Origin: Patiria pectinifera
Taxonomy: Eukaryota > Echinodermata > Asteroidea > Valvatida > Asterinidae
NCBI GenBank assembly: GCA_029964075.1
Contig: CM057144.1
Span: 12,609,281-12,673,280 of the forward strand
Length of the DNA: 64,000 nt
Direction of reading: 5' to 3'
The position numbers were made by a program, and so were the translations under genes. Positions 11,401 through 22,415 of the stretch are shown here, in pieces. Under the pieces are notes generated by a model. That model did not search any database. It worked only from the letters and a program-made list of their open reading frames with translations, and was not told the origin of the DNA. Within the stretch, counting starts at the first letter, position 1. Every line of letters begins with the position of its first letter.

Positions 11401-14400
11401 GGGGGGGGCGAACTGAAAGGTCGACAAAGAATTATCCTGCAATTATATCGTCCGTCTTTCCAGTAGGGCCTAGGTGCAGTACCTCATAAACACTAACTTT
11501 TTTTTAGAGAAGTCACGAAAATGAATTCATCGTTATTCAAAAAAGTAAACGTTTCCGACTAGTGCAAAGGGGCAAAAAGTTGTTGGCGCAGATAATTGCG
11601 TCGAATGTTTCCCATCTGCGCTGCAAAACAAAAATGGCCTCTCTGTGGTAACGTTTGGTGGCGCTCCGCATTGCTTCTGTCATACTCACCAACATTGGGC
11701 GCCTAGTGAGCGGAACTGCAAGCAAGGCCAATGTGTGCAGGAACTGGTACTTGTTGGCTGAATCAAACACCTGTCCGGCAAACAAAATACGATAATTTGA
11801 TAAAAACAAACTTGGTCGCCCAAATACCTAAAACAACTTCCATGTCAAGAGTTTGCGGGAAACAAATTGCAAGCAGTTGGAATACTCGCACACGTCGTCC
11901 CAAAGTTCAAATCTTTGGTCAATGGAGCTTAGGGAACTCAGGGCCTGAATAAGAAAAATAAATTGGTAATTCGTGTTTTGTGTATACCAAAAGTGACACA
12001 CTTACATTCTATATTACACAGAGTCACAGGCCCAGCACGTATAACGGAAACGGAGAAAAACATTGCTTCGCAAAGGCCGAAAAAAATTATTCGTAATTTT
12101 CCTTGCAAGAAACCGCTTTCGACAACAAAATGAAGTGATCACAGGCACCGTTAATAAGCGAGGTTATGTTGCTTTACCGTGCTGACATCAAAGACCACAC
12201 TACACCTGTTTTGATTGATTGAATTCACTAAGCTAACTCTCGGGTCTATTGTCAGCTCACGTTTCCAGTGATTTATCGCCAAGCCGCTATAAAATCAGAG
12301 ACCGGCCGAATAAACGTCTCATGGTTGCCAAGGTTTCCACACGATGTTTCCTTTCATTGAAACTCAACGCAAAAAAAAATGCCATGCAACCTCGTTTCAA
12401 TCATAATTATCTTTTGCTAATTTCAACATACATGCATTATAAGATCCGGGTTTCCCCAGCAAGTATACCCTAATGTAGGCCCTACATGGAAAATAGTATA
12501 CCCTAATGTAGGCCCTACATGGAAAATAGTATTACCTAATGTAGACCCTACATGGAAAATAGTATACCCTAATGTAGGCCCTACATGGAAAATAGTATAC
12601 CCTAATGTAGGCCCTACATGGTAAATAGTATACCCTAATGTAGGCCCTACATGGTAATTAGTATACCCTAATGTAGGCCCTACATGGTAATTAGTATACC
12701 CTAATGTAGGCCCTACATGGTAAATAGTATACCCTAACGTAGGTCCTACATGGAAAATAGTATACCCTAATGTAGGCCCTACATGGTAAATAGTATACCC
12801 TAATGTAGGCCCTACATGGAAAATAGTATACCCTAATGTAGGCCCTACATGGAAAATAGTATACCCTAATGTAGGCCCTACATGGAAAATAGTATACCCT
12901 AATGTAGGCCCTACATGGTAAATAATATTCAGCAAAAACTGACCGTTACCCCTTCGCTAAATATAACACACAATGGAGGCCCACAGTGGTTAATGAAACA
13001 GCCCCATCTACTGGTGCTGTACGGAGATGTTTAGCTCGGTCAAGCTACTGCTCGGCCCAAACTTTGAGAAACGATGTACAGTATCTCACATTTTTGACAA
13101 AATTTGGTATTTGTTTAACCTGGGTAAAATGAGGGCGCTCTTTTCATTTGTGCAAGTTTCAAGTGAAAAGGTACACGCACCGCTTAGAAATTCCAATATG
13201 AACATCTTCATCCCTTAAAAATTCGTTAAAGAAGATTTTTCCTTTCCCTATTACTGTTACTAATTTTTCGGAATTTTCACAACATATTAAGCCAGATTAG
13301 TCCGTGAAAAAACACTTAAGAAGGTCCTTTTTGTACCCATGGAGAGAGACACAGTGTACACATGTATATAACCAATGATAATCCTCAGTGGCCAGTTCAT
13401 TAAAAGAAAAAAAAAAAAACCCTTACAGGATTAGTTATCCTATATATATCCCATGTATCCGTGTGAAACATCTCTTAAAGATTCTTTTCACGGAGAAATG
13501 GACTTTTAATGAATTTTTAAGGGGTGAAGATGTTCATAATGTCTATAGAGTAAAAACGGGCCTGTCTGTGCGTGTTTATAATTTGTTAAAATATGTCGAA
13601 CATACATAATAATATACACACATTGTGAACATTTCCTAACGCAGTGAAACGATGTATCAGTTACTTTAGTAACACCTAATGTGCCATATCTGTAAGATAC
13701 ATAGCTTCTTTTAAAAAAAATCGTCTTCTACGTTATCATGTGTTTCTAAGACGTACATCATACATGGCATGGTTCTCGCCAAATTGTGGAACGGAAGGCC
13801 CCAGATTTTAATGTTGCAATAACTTTAAATTGGTAACACTTTATCTAGAATCTCAGGACAACTTTTAAAGGAATAGGCCCCTACATCATTTTAGTATGTC
13901 AAGATACATTTTCATTCAAGGAACATGTCTGCTGTATCTTTATAAAACGTCCTTTAACTGGCAAATTAATATGTTGAAAGATTTTTTTTAATGGTCTAAT
14001 AACGTCGAAATTGAAAACAGTTTGAATGAAATTGATTGAAAATAAGAAAAAAGGCAATACCTCTCAAAATTTAAGTAGGGCCCAGTTCTTCTCGAAAACA
14101 CCCTTTTCAAAGATACATCGGGGTTTTACTGGTTTTCCAAATAAGGACTGCGTCAATTCAAGTTAATTCATTGAGCAAAAAAGTATTAAATAGTTCCAAG
14201 GTGCAGCAACAACCATTTACTATCTTTTCTGCCTTGCAGCTCCACTTAGTTGGCCATAGTTTATGTTTGAGTGAAATGTTTCTTTAATGACAAGTTTCAT
14301 TTAGAAACTTTAGTTTAGTTAACTTGAGGGTGTGAATGACAATAAGCACATACCTGCTTTTCGTGTTCAATACCAGCCTTAGGCTTCAACACTAAAACGA

Positions 14401-15136
14401 ATAATAAAAAAAATACGTTTGGAGTGCACCGTGGAGGTATGAGTATTTATGTCTAACTAGGTATTTAACTATATGCCTCCAGGCGTACCCATGAGTTTTA
14501 TTGATAACTTTTAATAATCCACTTCAGTAAAATCTTAGCTCCGACTAAAAGTGTTATCTTCAAGTAAACTTGAATCCTCGATCCTGATTGGTCAATCCAT
14601 GGCAACAAGCCGTGCTACATATAACCATGTAGCACGGCTTATTGCCATGGATCGACCAATCAGGATCGAGGATTCAAGTTTGCTTGAAGATAATATTCTG
14701 TGTTCCACTCGCGCTCGCGGGATAACTAATATTGTACTAAGTACTTCCCCAGCAGGTCCGACAAATCGGCCGATAGAGGCAGATCAAAGATGGCCGTTGT
14801 AAAGTGTTGCCCGTCAATGTCTGTGGTCCTTATTGTCAAATGATTTTGTGTATTTGCAAACGGACTTGACTCTAATTCAGACAAATTTCCCGAAGGATAA
14901 TTATTTCATAACATCGTTAATAATTAATAATGTAACTTATTACGCGTTCTTCCCCAATTGTTTTGTTTTACACTTGAGCTAGGGGTTAGGCCCCCAAAAG
15001 TCAACTTTCTTGAAACGTTTTATTACTGGGAGTTACCATGTGTGCCGTAGGCTCCCAATCCTACAGCAGAAGCACCCGACAATCCGGCCAAACGTAAGAA
15101 CAAGGAACCCGCAGCACGACCACTGGACGACGCCAT
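8485..15136 (-). CDS. TMEM256: TMEM256 homologue (DUF423 family), four exons
   Basis: I assembled four exons on the minus strand: 15136-15037, 14391-14354, 11770-11690 and 8628-8485. Together they give 363 nt and 120 residues; human TMEM256 has 113. All introns are GT-AG (intron phases 1, 0, 0). Exon 1 encodes LAGLSGASAVGLGAYGTH. The 38-nt exon 2 encodes LKPKAGIEHEKQ. Exon 3 encodes FDSANKYQFLHTLALLAVP, and exon 4 MTLFCVPCYYYAM followed by APYGGTILIVAWAAMAL-stop. These match the family's signatures 'GAxGAHG', 'FDxANKxHFLHSLALL', 'GxTLFCxxxYYxAL' and 'PxGGxxLxxxWxxxAL'. Four hydrophobic helices are predicted. The protein is a small membrane protein of unknown biochemical role. ATG at 15136 is the first Met in frame with the family N-terminus. 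Confidence 0.93.
8824..8853. repeat. (TTTTTG)n microsatellite
   Basis: Five near-perfect tttttg units lie in TMEM256 intron 3, flanked by poly-T and poly-G/C tracts at 8757-8875 and 8910-8922. Confidence 0.8.
9125..9360. mobile_element. Short element with ~35-bp terminal inverted repeats
   Basis: The left end, attagaaatgtggcgcgtac and on to gtacgtatgcagc, pairs with the right end gcatacgtattccgtacgtg and on to cgcgtaccatttctaa. The element is about 235 bp with no coding capacity and lies in TMEM256 intron 3. It is MITE-like. Confidence 0.65.
12463..12924. repeat. 33-bp minisatellite, 14 units
   Basis: The unit consists of gtataccctaatgtaggcc followed by ctacatggaaaata. About 14 copies are present, with a few substitutions (tggaaaata versus tggtaaata; one unit reads tattacctaatgtagacc). 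Each unit contains the near-palindrome atgtaggccctacat. The array lies in TMEM256 intron 2. The period is a multiple of three, so a minus-strand frame stays open as an 11-residue HVGPTLGYTIF repeat; I treat that frame as non-coding. Confidence 0.95.
14554..14693. repeat. Near-perfect fold-back of ~67-bp arms
   Basis: The left arm runs from ttatcttcaagtaaacttga to agccgtgctacat. The right arm is its complement, from atgtagcacggctt to caagtttgcttgaagataa, with only about four mismatches and a loop of about 6 bases. It sits in TMEM256 intron 1, 40 bases or more from the exons. The outer arm sequence 'cctgattggt' resembles the fold-back terminal style of other elements in the window. Confidence 0.9.
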
Positions 15137-16144
15137 ATTTGTTTTGCAGATAGAGCGCCCTCAATCGAGTGGTCTATTTTAGTTTAGGCACAACGTTAAC
15201 GCTGCATAGCATGTTAACGCCATCAACAATTTTTATTTGAGAGGGGCAAGGACACCCACCCCATAGTGTCAGTGGTACGAAATGGGGGGGGGGGAGGGGC
15301 CATACAAAGGGGGCACTAGGGGCAAGACTTTTTTTTACAACTTTGATGAAAAGTTTGGTAATCATAAAACTGTCCTTTATTAGCACATAGAAGTGATTTA
15401 ATGGTCCCGTTGACGGGCTGTAAATCTATCCATCGACAATAAAAGTCATGTTGCTGTGTTGTACTAACTTGTACAGGTAACAAATCTACTAAACACACAC
15501 CCTCTGGATAATACTGAGGTAATGTAAAGTTACCGGTAGCTACCACTAAGGGTATACAGTGGGGGTAAATACAGCAAAACAAACATCTTTATTGTGTTGG
15601 CTACCTTTATGCTGCTACCTGTCACGCCATGGGCCCGGGCCCTGATGACTAGATATCAGATTTGCCAGTCAGAAATACACCTGGCCTTTTGGAACGGGGG
15701 CGGGGGGTCGTGAACCTTTCACTCTCAAAACCAAGCAGAATTAGTGAAAGTTGCATTCCCCGCCCTACTTTCGAGTTTCGACCCAAAAATAGATTCCTAT
15801 TCTAAATTGCTATTTTTATGTAATACAACAGTTATTAACTTTGAATGATGAGAAGTCCACCGAAAACAAACTCATCCCGTGCACGTTGAGTTACTGAATC
15901 ATTGCTTTTAAAAATTTCGAATTACTAGCTGCAAAGTTGCGGAATTTGAATTGCTGTTGCATTATAGGGCCAATACTAATATGAAAAGCGCAGAAACGTT
16001 TGTGTCTTTCTTGCGTCTACAATGTTCGATATCGACGTGATAAAGTTAATCAAGTTCATGCCGTTTTGTCCTTCAGTGTACAGCCCATCCATTAGCCACA
16101 CATGATGTTTAACACTCCGAACAAGAAATACCCTGTAGCTAATG

Positions 16145-16516
16145 TTAAAGGGAAAATACAACATTTGCAAACATCAGAAAATAAAACTACCAAATCATTT
16201 TGAAATACCTTGCTGGACTGTTAGTGAATGACAGTGTAAAGCATCCTGTAAAATCATGGCACCTGGTATACTGTCATTTCCAAGAAAAGTGGTATTTTTG
16301 TATCAATTTCCAACGCTGATCGGCCGATCAGCGTTGGAAAAAACTGGCTTTTTTCAAATACTGGCCCCAGTTGACCATCGCACTTGTTTGCAATCGATTA
16401 CACACCTATGAACGGGTACAAGCCAGCTAGACTGGTTCCCTGACCTTACAATTCCCCAATGTATGTAAACTGCTCTGTTTCTTCTTTTATGGAGTCAGGG
16501 AACCAGACTACAGGAA
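16145..16516 (+). mobile_element. Family A element, copy 1 (3'-truncated)
   Basis: It begins ttaaagggaaaatacaacat and follows the same order as the copies at 34463 and 61186. It has the 'aaagcatcctgtaaaatcatgg' block (in parts: aaagcatcctgt, aaaatcatgg), a 28-bp palindrome at 16310-16337, then two 'agactggttccctgac' segments in inverted order. It ends in a poly-T tract without the right terminus. Confidence 0.8.
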
Positions 16517-17183
16517 AATGATTGTGTTTGTTTTTTTTTTTTTTTTTTTCGAACCTCAAAAAAAAAAAAAGTGTAGTCACTATATTTATATTTTATTTCC
16601 AACCCCCCTTCCATTCCACAAATGAAAAAAAAATATATATTGTATCCTTTAAAGAATATAAATTTCCCATTCCAGAAAATGGACTCACGAATGGATGCCC
16701 CCCCCCCCTTAATATTATAGTTACAAGTGTGTTCCACCGTTTTAGTAGTAGTTAGTAGTAGCGTAGGTAGTAGGCCCATACCTTTTGAAATTGGGAATGG
16801 GGGGCATAATGCAAGAGCGCTGAGATGGACAACGAACTGTTTGCGTTTTAAGTCAATTTAGAGAAACTGCCATTGATGTTATGGTTCCCAAATTATTAGC
16901 TGCGAAATGAAAAAGGCTATAGAATGATAGAACGATATATCACCGGTCACCATGAATGACCCTCTTCTACGAATCGGAATGATCAGCACAAAAACTGCCC
17001 AATTATACTTCATGCAAAAGCTTCATAAAAAAGGTTGGGAGAAGGTTGGACCAATTAAAATCGACTTATATAAATGTACATCAACGGTAAATACCGGTAA
17101 CAATAAACATTCAATTGCACGTAATATCTTAATCCTACCGATTCATCCTTGCTTATATGTTATGTACATGTTTTTTTTTAATG

Positions 17184-17635
17184 CAGTCCTTGTAATTGCA
17201 CCTTTGTGTCCCATTTAACCTTATTTTCAATTTTCGTTTTGCCACTTGCAAAGGTATTTTGGTGCATGTTTTGGTTTCATGGCTTCATGCTATTGCAAAT
17301 TTCTATATTCATGTGCAAAGGTGTGATATTATTTCAGGCAGAAACCTCCATATTTCAGGTATTTCAACACCAAAAGTTGCCAGAATTTTGGATATTTAGC
17401 TGTGACAGTTGTACATTTTCTGCCACCACATGGCATTAACCTAATGAGCAAACTTTTCTCACAAATGGTTTCAATTAGCAAATTTGGGGTTCACAATGTG
17501 AGTAGAAAACCCCTGAACTGAACATTGTCTTCCTGAAATGACATCACAGCAACAGCGCCCTCAGTTGTTCGGAAAAGCATGGAAAATGTTATAATTATGT
17601 TGAATAAAAGTGCAGTTTTCAATCAAATTAAACCC
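17184..17635 (+). mobile_element. Family B interspersed repeat, copy 1
   Basis: The stretch shares ordered blocks with 35687-36047 and, inverted, with 49285-49748: gcacctttgtgtccca, ttcgttttgcca, agaaacctccatatttcag, gctgtgacagttgt and cagcgccctcagttgttcgg. No coding frame is conserved between copies. Confidence 0.75.
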
Positions 17636-18100
17636 CCCCCCCAAAAAAAAAAGGATGTCAAACAGTTTTCATACATTTAAGAGTAGAAAGTTGTATTCCT
17701 TGGAAAGATTCAGTTCAAAGTCTTTTTAAGTCCCACAAAATCAGGTCGTCAAAAAAAACCTTTTATTTATTATAAAATGGTACTTCGAAACCTGCTTTAA
17801 AATCCGTTTACTACTCTTTATTCGGAATATCCCGATGGCCAATTCACCGCCTCTGCAAAACTCAATAAAAAAACACACAAAAGACAGGTTTGTATACAAC
17901 GGTAAACCTCCACCTGAGTCGACCGCTGACACAAAGCAATTATTGGCGACCCTCTGGAAGTCGAAAGAAAAGCGATTACGTAACAGCCGCTGTTGTCATG
18001 TAAATAGCCCGGGATTGCTCCGCTGTGGCATAAAAGAGACGGATTGCGAGTAACGGATAATCAGTTTGGCTGCGCGTTGGGTGCAAGTGTTGTTTTTCAC

Positions 18101-18184
18101 CCAGGTGGGCCGTCAGGCAGGTTGCTTCAACTCCTTCAGCGGAACCCAAGTCAACAGGTGCAACAGCATTCCACTGGACAAAAG
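18101..18184. other. Possible isolated exon, strand undecided
   Basis: On the plus strand, 18105-18184 is open and flanked by tttttcacccag and gtactttt. It would encode GRQAGCFNSFSGTQVNRCNS. On the minus strand, 18173-18101 is open and flanked by ttttgtccag and gtgaaaaac. It would encode WNAVAPVDLGSAEGVEATCL. Either could be an exon of an unidentified gene. Both splice contexts are good and neither peptide is recognised. Confidence 0.25.
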
Positions 18185-20934
18185 GTACTTTTTTGTTTTG
18201 ACCAAGCATTTTCAAAGTTGACATATTTGGCATGCAGTCAAAGATCGCTGAAAAATAACCAATAAGGACTTCTATATTAATATCTTGACTAAAATAGAGA
18301 CGTAAATAATAGGGATAGTGTTCAAGAGACGCACCAAACAACAAGTCGAGCAAGACGTAGAAGAATTCTTTTGAATGCCTATTTGATTAGAAAATAAAAA
18401 AGGTGTTTCAAATAGAGAAAAGTTACAGTTTTAAACAGATTTGTTCATCAACAATCTGATGAAAAAAATGCCGGCTTATTTACCTTATATTAATGCACAT
18501 GTACATTTATTTACATTTCTCTGAGAACTCCATACTGACGCTCATTCCGCCTTTTCGTTTCCTTTATTTTAATAACCGTCACGCTTCTTTTTTACAAACA
18601 AGACTTTTAGCAGTTTATTATGAAGTGATATCTTGCTGTTTCTTAATGAGCTTTACAACTTGAAACTTTTAGCAGGCGAATTGTAGTCTTCAGATTTGCT
18701 TTTGCTAAAAAATGGCATGTTTTTGTGACTATATATAATTACAGTATTTATCTCCTGTTTCTTAAGCATGAAACCTACTAACAATAATTATTTCCATTTC
18801 CATTTCTGGAAGGGATACAAGTCTGTGATTCTTCCCATGCAGTTACCCATTTATATTCCCAAGTGGAAAAGTGTAACATGCCCAGTACAGCTTGATTCGA
18901 ACTTGGGCCCCTCTGATCACGAAACACAAATAAACACGGAGCTTGTATTTTTTTTTCAGACATGAAAATTTTGATTTTTAATTCCTCAACTTTCAATGCT
19001 TTATTAACAAAATTTTCAGAATTTGCAAGCTGAATTCTTGACTAAAGGGCGCGCGATGTAAAACCTCTTTCTTTGCGATAAATAATTTTGAAAAATTGCG
19101 CACATCACAACACGTTTTGTTAATACAGTACGGAATAAATATCCCAATCTGAGATTAACCATCAATCGAATCAAAAGAGGTCCGAACACAACTTGTTTGG
19201 AATCATCCAAAATATTTGAACATCAAAACTGTAATCCATTTCGCACACTTCATTATGTAGAGCAACGAAACTTGCTCTATAGATACATTATACATAGCAC
19301 TTCAAGAACTAACAAACGAGACAAAGAAATGGACCATCTACTAAATGGCTTTGTACGAGGGAAAGTTTGTAGGCTTGCTTAAAAGATTACAGGATTTTGT
19401 ATCTACAAAATTCGTTATCCCTTTGACAAACCCATATTGTGTATGGGATTAAAAAAAACTATCCTTAAATATCTGGGGGAAAAGTGACAAAACAAGTGTC
19501 GCTGAATGAGATAAAGTTTGCCGATTTGTGTGATCTCGGAATTTGATACTTTATGCGACCATGTCGTTAAACATGGCAACTCTTTGCGTTCAATGCGATG
19601 GCTAGGAGCGTGGTCCTTCCTGATTGGTCTGAAATGGTTCTATATGCAAATGAGTGGCCCCAAACAATGAATAGTCCGGAGGAGAGCTCATTGTGAACGT
19701 TAAATAAACGGTTTCCAGAGTTTAGAGGATGAATGAAAGAGCAGTGAGGAATGAAAGATATCGAAATAATAAGAGGAAAATAAATTAGTCTGAAGGTTAA
19801 TAAAACTTACTTATATACATTCTTATTTATTTATTTTTGAGGTGGACCTACTTTCAAGGGCAGAGGGAGGGGGAAAAACCTCGGAACACCCCCCCCCCCG
19901 TGTTCTTTCTCTAGAAGAAAAATGGGAACTTTTTTGTTTGAAGAATATACAGATTTTATACTGTCTCTATTTGAGTCATTTTATGACAAGTTGTCTGGGG
20001 GTTTTTCGTCGGTCGGTTCAATGCACAGTAGCCGCAATGTTAATTGACCCATCATTTTGACTTGTTTACCGGGTCACACCAGATACGAAAATAAAACTTG
20101 AAAGTCAAACACCCATCGGAGAGGAACACTTGACAATCTCCCGGAAGTCATCAAGAGCTGTAACTCATGGGTAGAGTATTATTTCTCCATGGTTAGACTA
20201 GAGTATCGTAAACGTATAAATTGGCCCATATAATTGGGCTGCGTGCACAGAATGAATAGTAGATTCGATATTTGGACAAGGGATTGCTTCTAAACTGTCG
20301 GTTCTTGGGTGTTATTTACGATGTTTGTTATGAGTGAGGGACACTCACCGCGGCGCAGTGTGTAAACGAAACTTGGGAGGTCGCACTCTCCCGCGATATT
20401 TGGTTTATTTGTGTGGGTGATGATGCCATGATGATACACTCCCCCCCCCCCCAACCCTTTTTCAGAATTGGGTGCGTTTCTATCTATTGATACGGAACAC
20501 GCACGAGCATTGATAGGTTATAAACCCCAAACCAGGTTGTGTGCTGACGCATAACAAATAATGTTGTCCACTGGGACACTGTAGTAAACATAGTGGAGCA
20601 AGGAATTTCACAAAGTAGAGGATAAAAGACATTGGTGTGGGTGGGTTAAAGAGATAAAAAGAAAATGGGAGAGGCATTTTGTCTCATAACTCGCATGGGA
20701 ATAATACTGTGCTCTTAGGTTTGTGATTTTTTTTCATGGGGTCACAGGGTTTGAATCCTGCTGCTGGTTCCACTGCAGAGGTCGCAGATGAAAAAAAAAC
20801 CCTATTTTTTTGTTGGGAGATGTTAACCGATGTGCGAATGCAAATTTGCTCTTTATTTCCACGTCCATCAGTACGAGACTGCTGAGTATAAGAGGCAACT
20901 CTGCAGTTTTTTTCCCACAGAATACAACATCATG

Positions 20935-21760
20935 ACCTATAGGTCTATAATGGGCAGAGCTTTTAGTCGGCAGTTGAAATTTTGACCTGGGCGATTAATA
21001 TTTTAATTGGCAAGATTATTGCTTCATTTCAAAGAACTTCATAGATTTGTACAGTTTAAATAACTTATCACGTAACCCTAACACAACCCTAAGCTCCTTT
21101 AGGGCTTTTTTGCTATGTTGGGAACCATCCTAGAGACTCCAAAATCCTCAAAAATGTTGCACTTAAATGTTCAAATGAAGGATACCCATCGCCACAATCC
21201 TTCAAAATCGTCAGACAGTCCTGCCTCAGAAAATGCATTCATCCTCAAAAATCCTCCTCTTTTTTAAACACTCATCCTCAATCCTCCACAATCCTGATGT
21301 CCTAAAACACCATTCATCCTCAATCCCGCAAAAATCCTCGTGTTTCTCAAACGCCATTCATTCTCAATTCTCCAAAATCCTCCAAAACTGTCAGAAGAAT
21401 TGAGGGGGGGGGGGTAGTCCACTTTTAATTCGTCCGTGGTACACTTTGATATTATTCGCATGTCCTCGGCCATTTGAGTGTTCATTCCTTATAGTTTGAC
21501 CGCAGTCTCATGATGGGCATAATAGCTTTCAGTCAGCAGTTGAATTTTGGCCTGGATACCTTTTGTTTTGAATTGGCAAGAATTAGGCTTTAGTTCAAAA
21601 AGATGCCTTAATTTTTGTGGATTGGTACCGGTACACTATACAGCTTCTCTACATGGAACAATCCTCAAATGCGTCCGTGGTACACTTTGCCGTTACAATG
21701 TTCGTGTTGGGTTATTCGCGTTGGGCCATTGGAGCGCTCATATTCCTTGAAATGTTCAAC
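20935..21760. repeat. Degenerate duplicated block with ATCCTC-rich core
   Basis: The segment around 20940-21050 (atgggcagagcttttagtcg, gaattggcaagatta-like) recurs at 21513-21610. 'cgtccgtggtacactttg' appears at 21431 and again at 21673 with shared downstream sequence. Between them, 21120-21400 is rich in repeated 'atcctc(a)aaatcct' words. It looks like an old, diverged tandem duplication. Confidence 0.6.
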
Positions 21761-21792
21761 AATGCGAAGTGTTTACGTCGAATCTTATATCG

Positions 21793-21880
21793 ATGATAGA
21801 TGATACAAATAAATATATTGGTTCTCTGAACCCGTTTGATAGATGATACAAACAAATAAATTGGTTCTCTGACCCCGTTA
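21793..21880. repeat. ~44-bp direct tandem duplication
   Basis: The unit gatagatgatacaaataaat continuing to ttggttctctgaacccgttt occurs twice back to back with few differences. Confidence 0.8.
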
Positions 21881-22415
21881 TTTGTCCTGTACAACCTTGA
21901 GCACGTTATGTGTTGGAATGGACCCCGAGGCGAGCTCATGCGCTGGAAATTGTTTAAGAATCCTTGAAATCCTATCTTGATTTGTGTTAGTCCTTGATGA
22001 GAAAAAAAGAGCAATACGTTTGCTGTGACTGAACAAAACGCGCCCCGATGCCCCATCAAATGGCATGTGTACCGGTACACAAAATTTTCAAAATAAAGAA
22101 AATGTAAAGTTTTATCAGAAGCCCTACTTTTTTCATGTTTAAGGATCCCTACAGAATTGAGGAAAACTCAGGAGATCGTTCAAAAATAGCACAAATTTTG
22201 AGTATCTAGGTACAAAATATCGCTGACTGGAAAAGTGTTAAGTTACTGACGGGAAAAGCCACGCTGCTTTTCTGGAAGAATTATATTTCCCGCGGAAAAA
22301 AAATAGAATATTCAAAATGCATACTAAAGCTAGTTCTTTCATATAGATTGATCACAATCTTGATGTCCTGTCTTTTATTTGTTATACGTTGCAGATCATT
22401 CCATCTTGAGACAAG

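Larger units (their letters stand above)
15137..22393. other. Intergenic region between TMEM256 and the SLC10-like gene
   Basis: This stretch of about 7.3 kb has no confidently coded gene. It contains a family A copy (16145-16516), a family B copy (17184-17635), a possible lone exon near 18.1 kb, and a degenerate array at 20935-21760. Low-complexity tracts occur at 15282-15294, 16528-16572, 16701-16708, 17632-17651, 19888-19899 and 20442-20452. The remainder shows nothing I can name. Confidence 0.5.

Noticed and set aside
11861-11946. Candidate TMEM256 exon reading PEFPKLH after an AG at about 11947 (minus strand)
   Set aside because: It resembles the human AQFPDAY segment but hits an in-frame TGA right after. 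The 38-nt exon at 14354-14391 fits both phases and the family sequence.
12423-12935. 170-codon minus-strand frame with an 11-residue HVGPTLGYTIF repeat
   Set aside because: It is the translation of the 33-bp minisatellite inside TMEM256 intron 2. The frame stays open because the period is a multiple of three, and there is no sign of codon-level selection.
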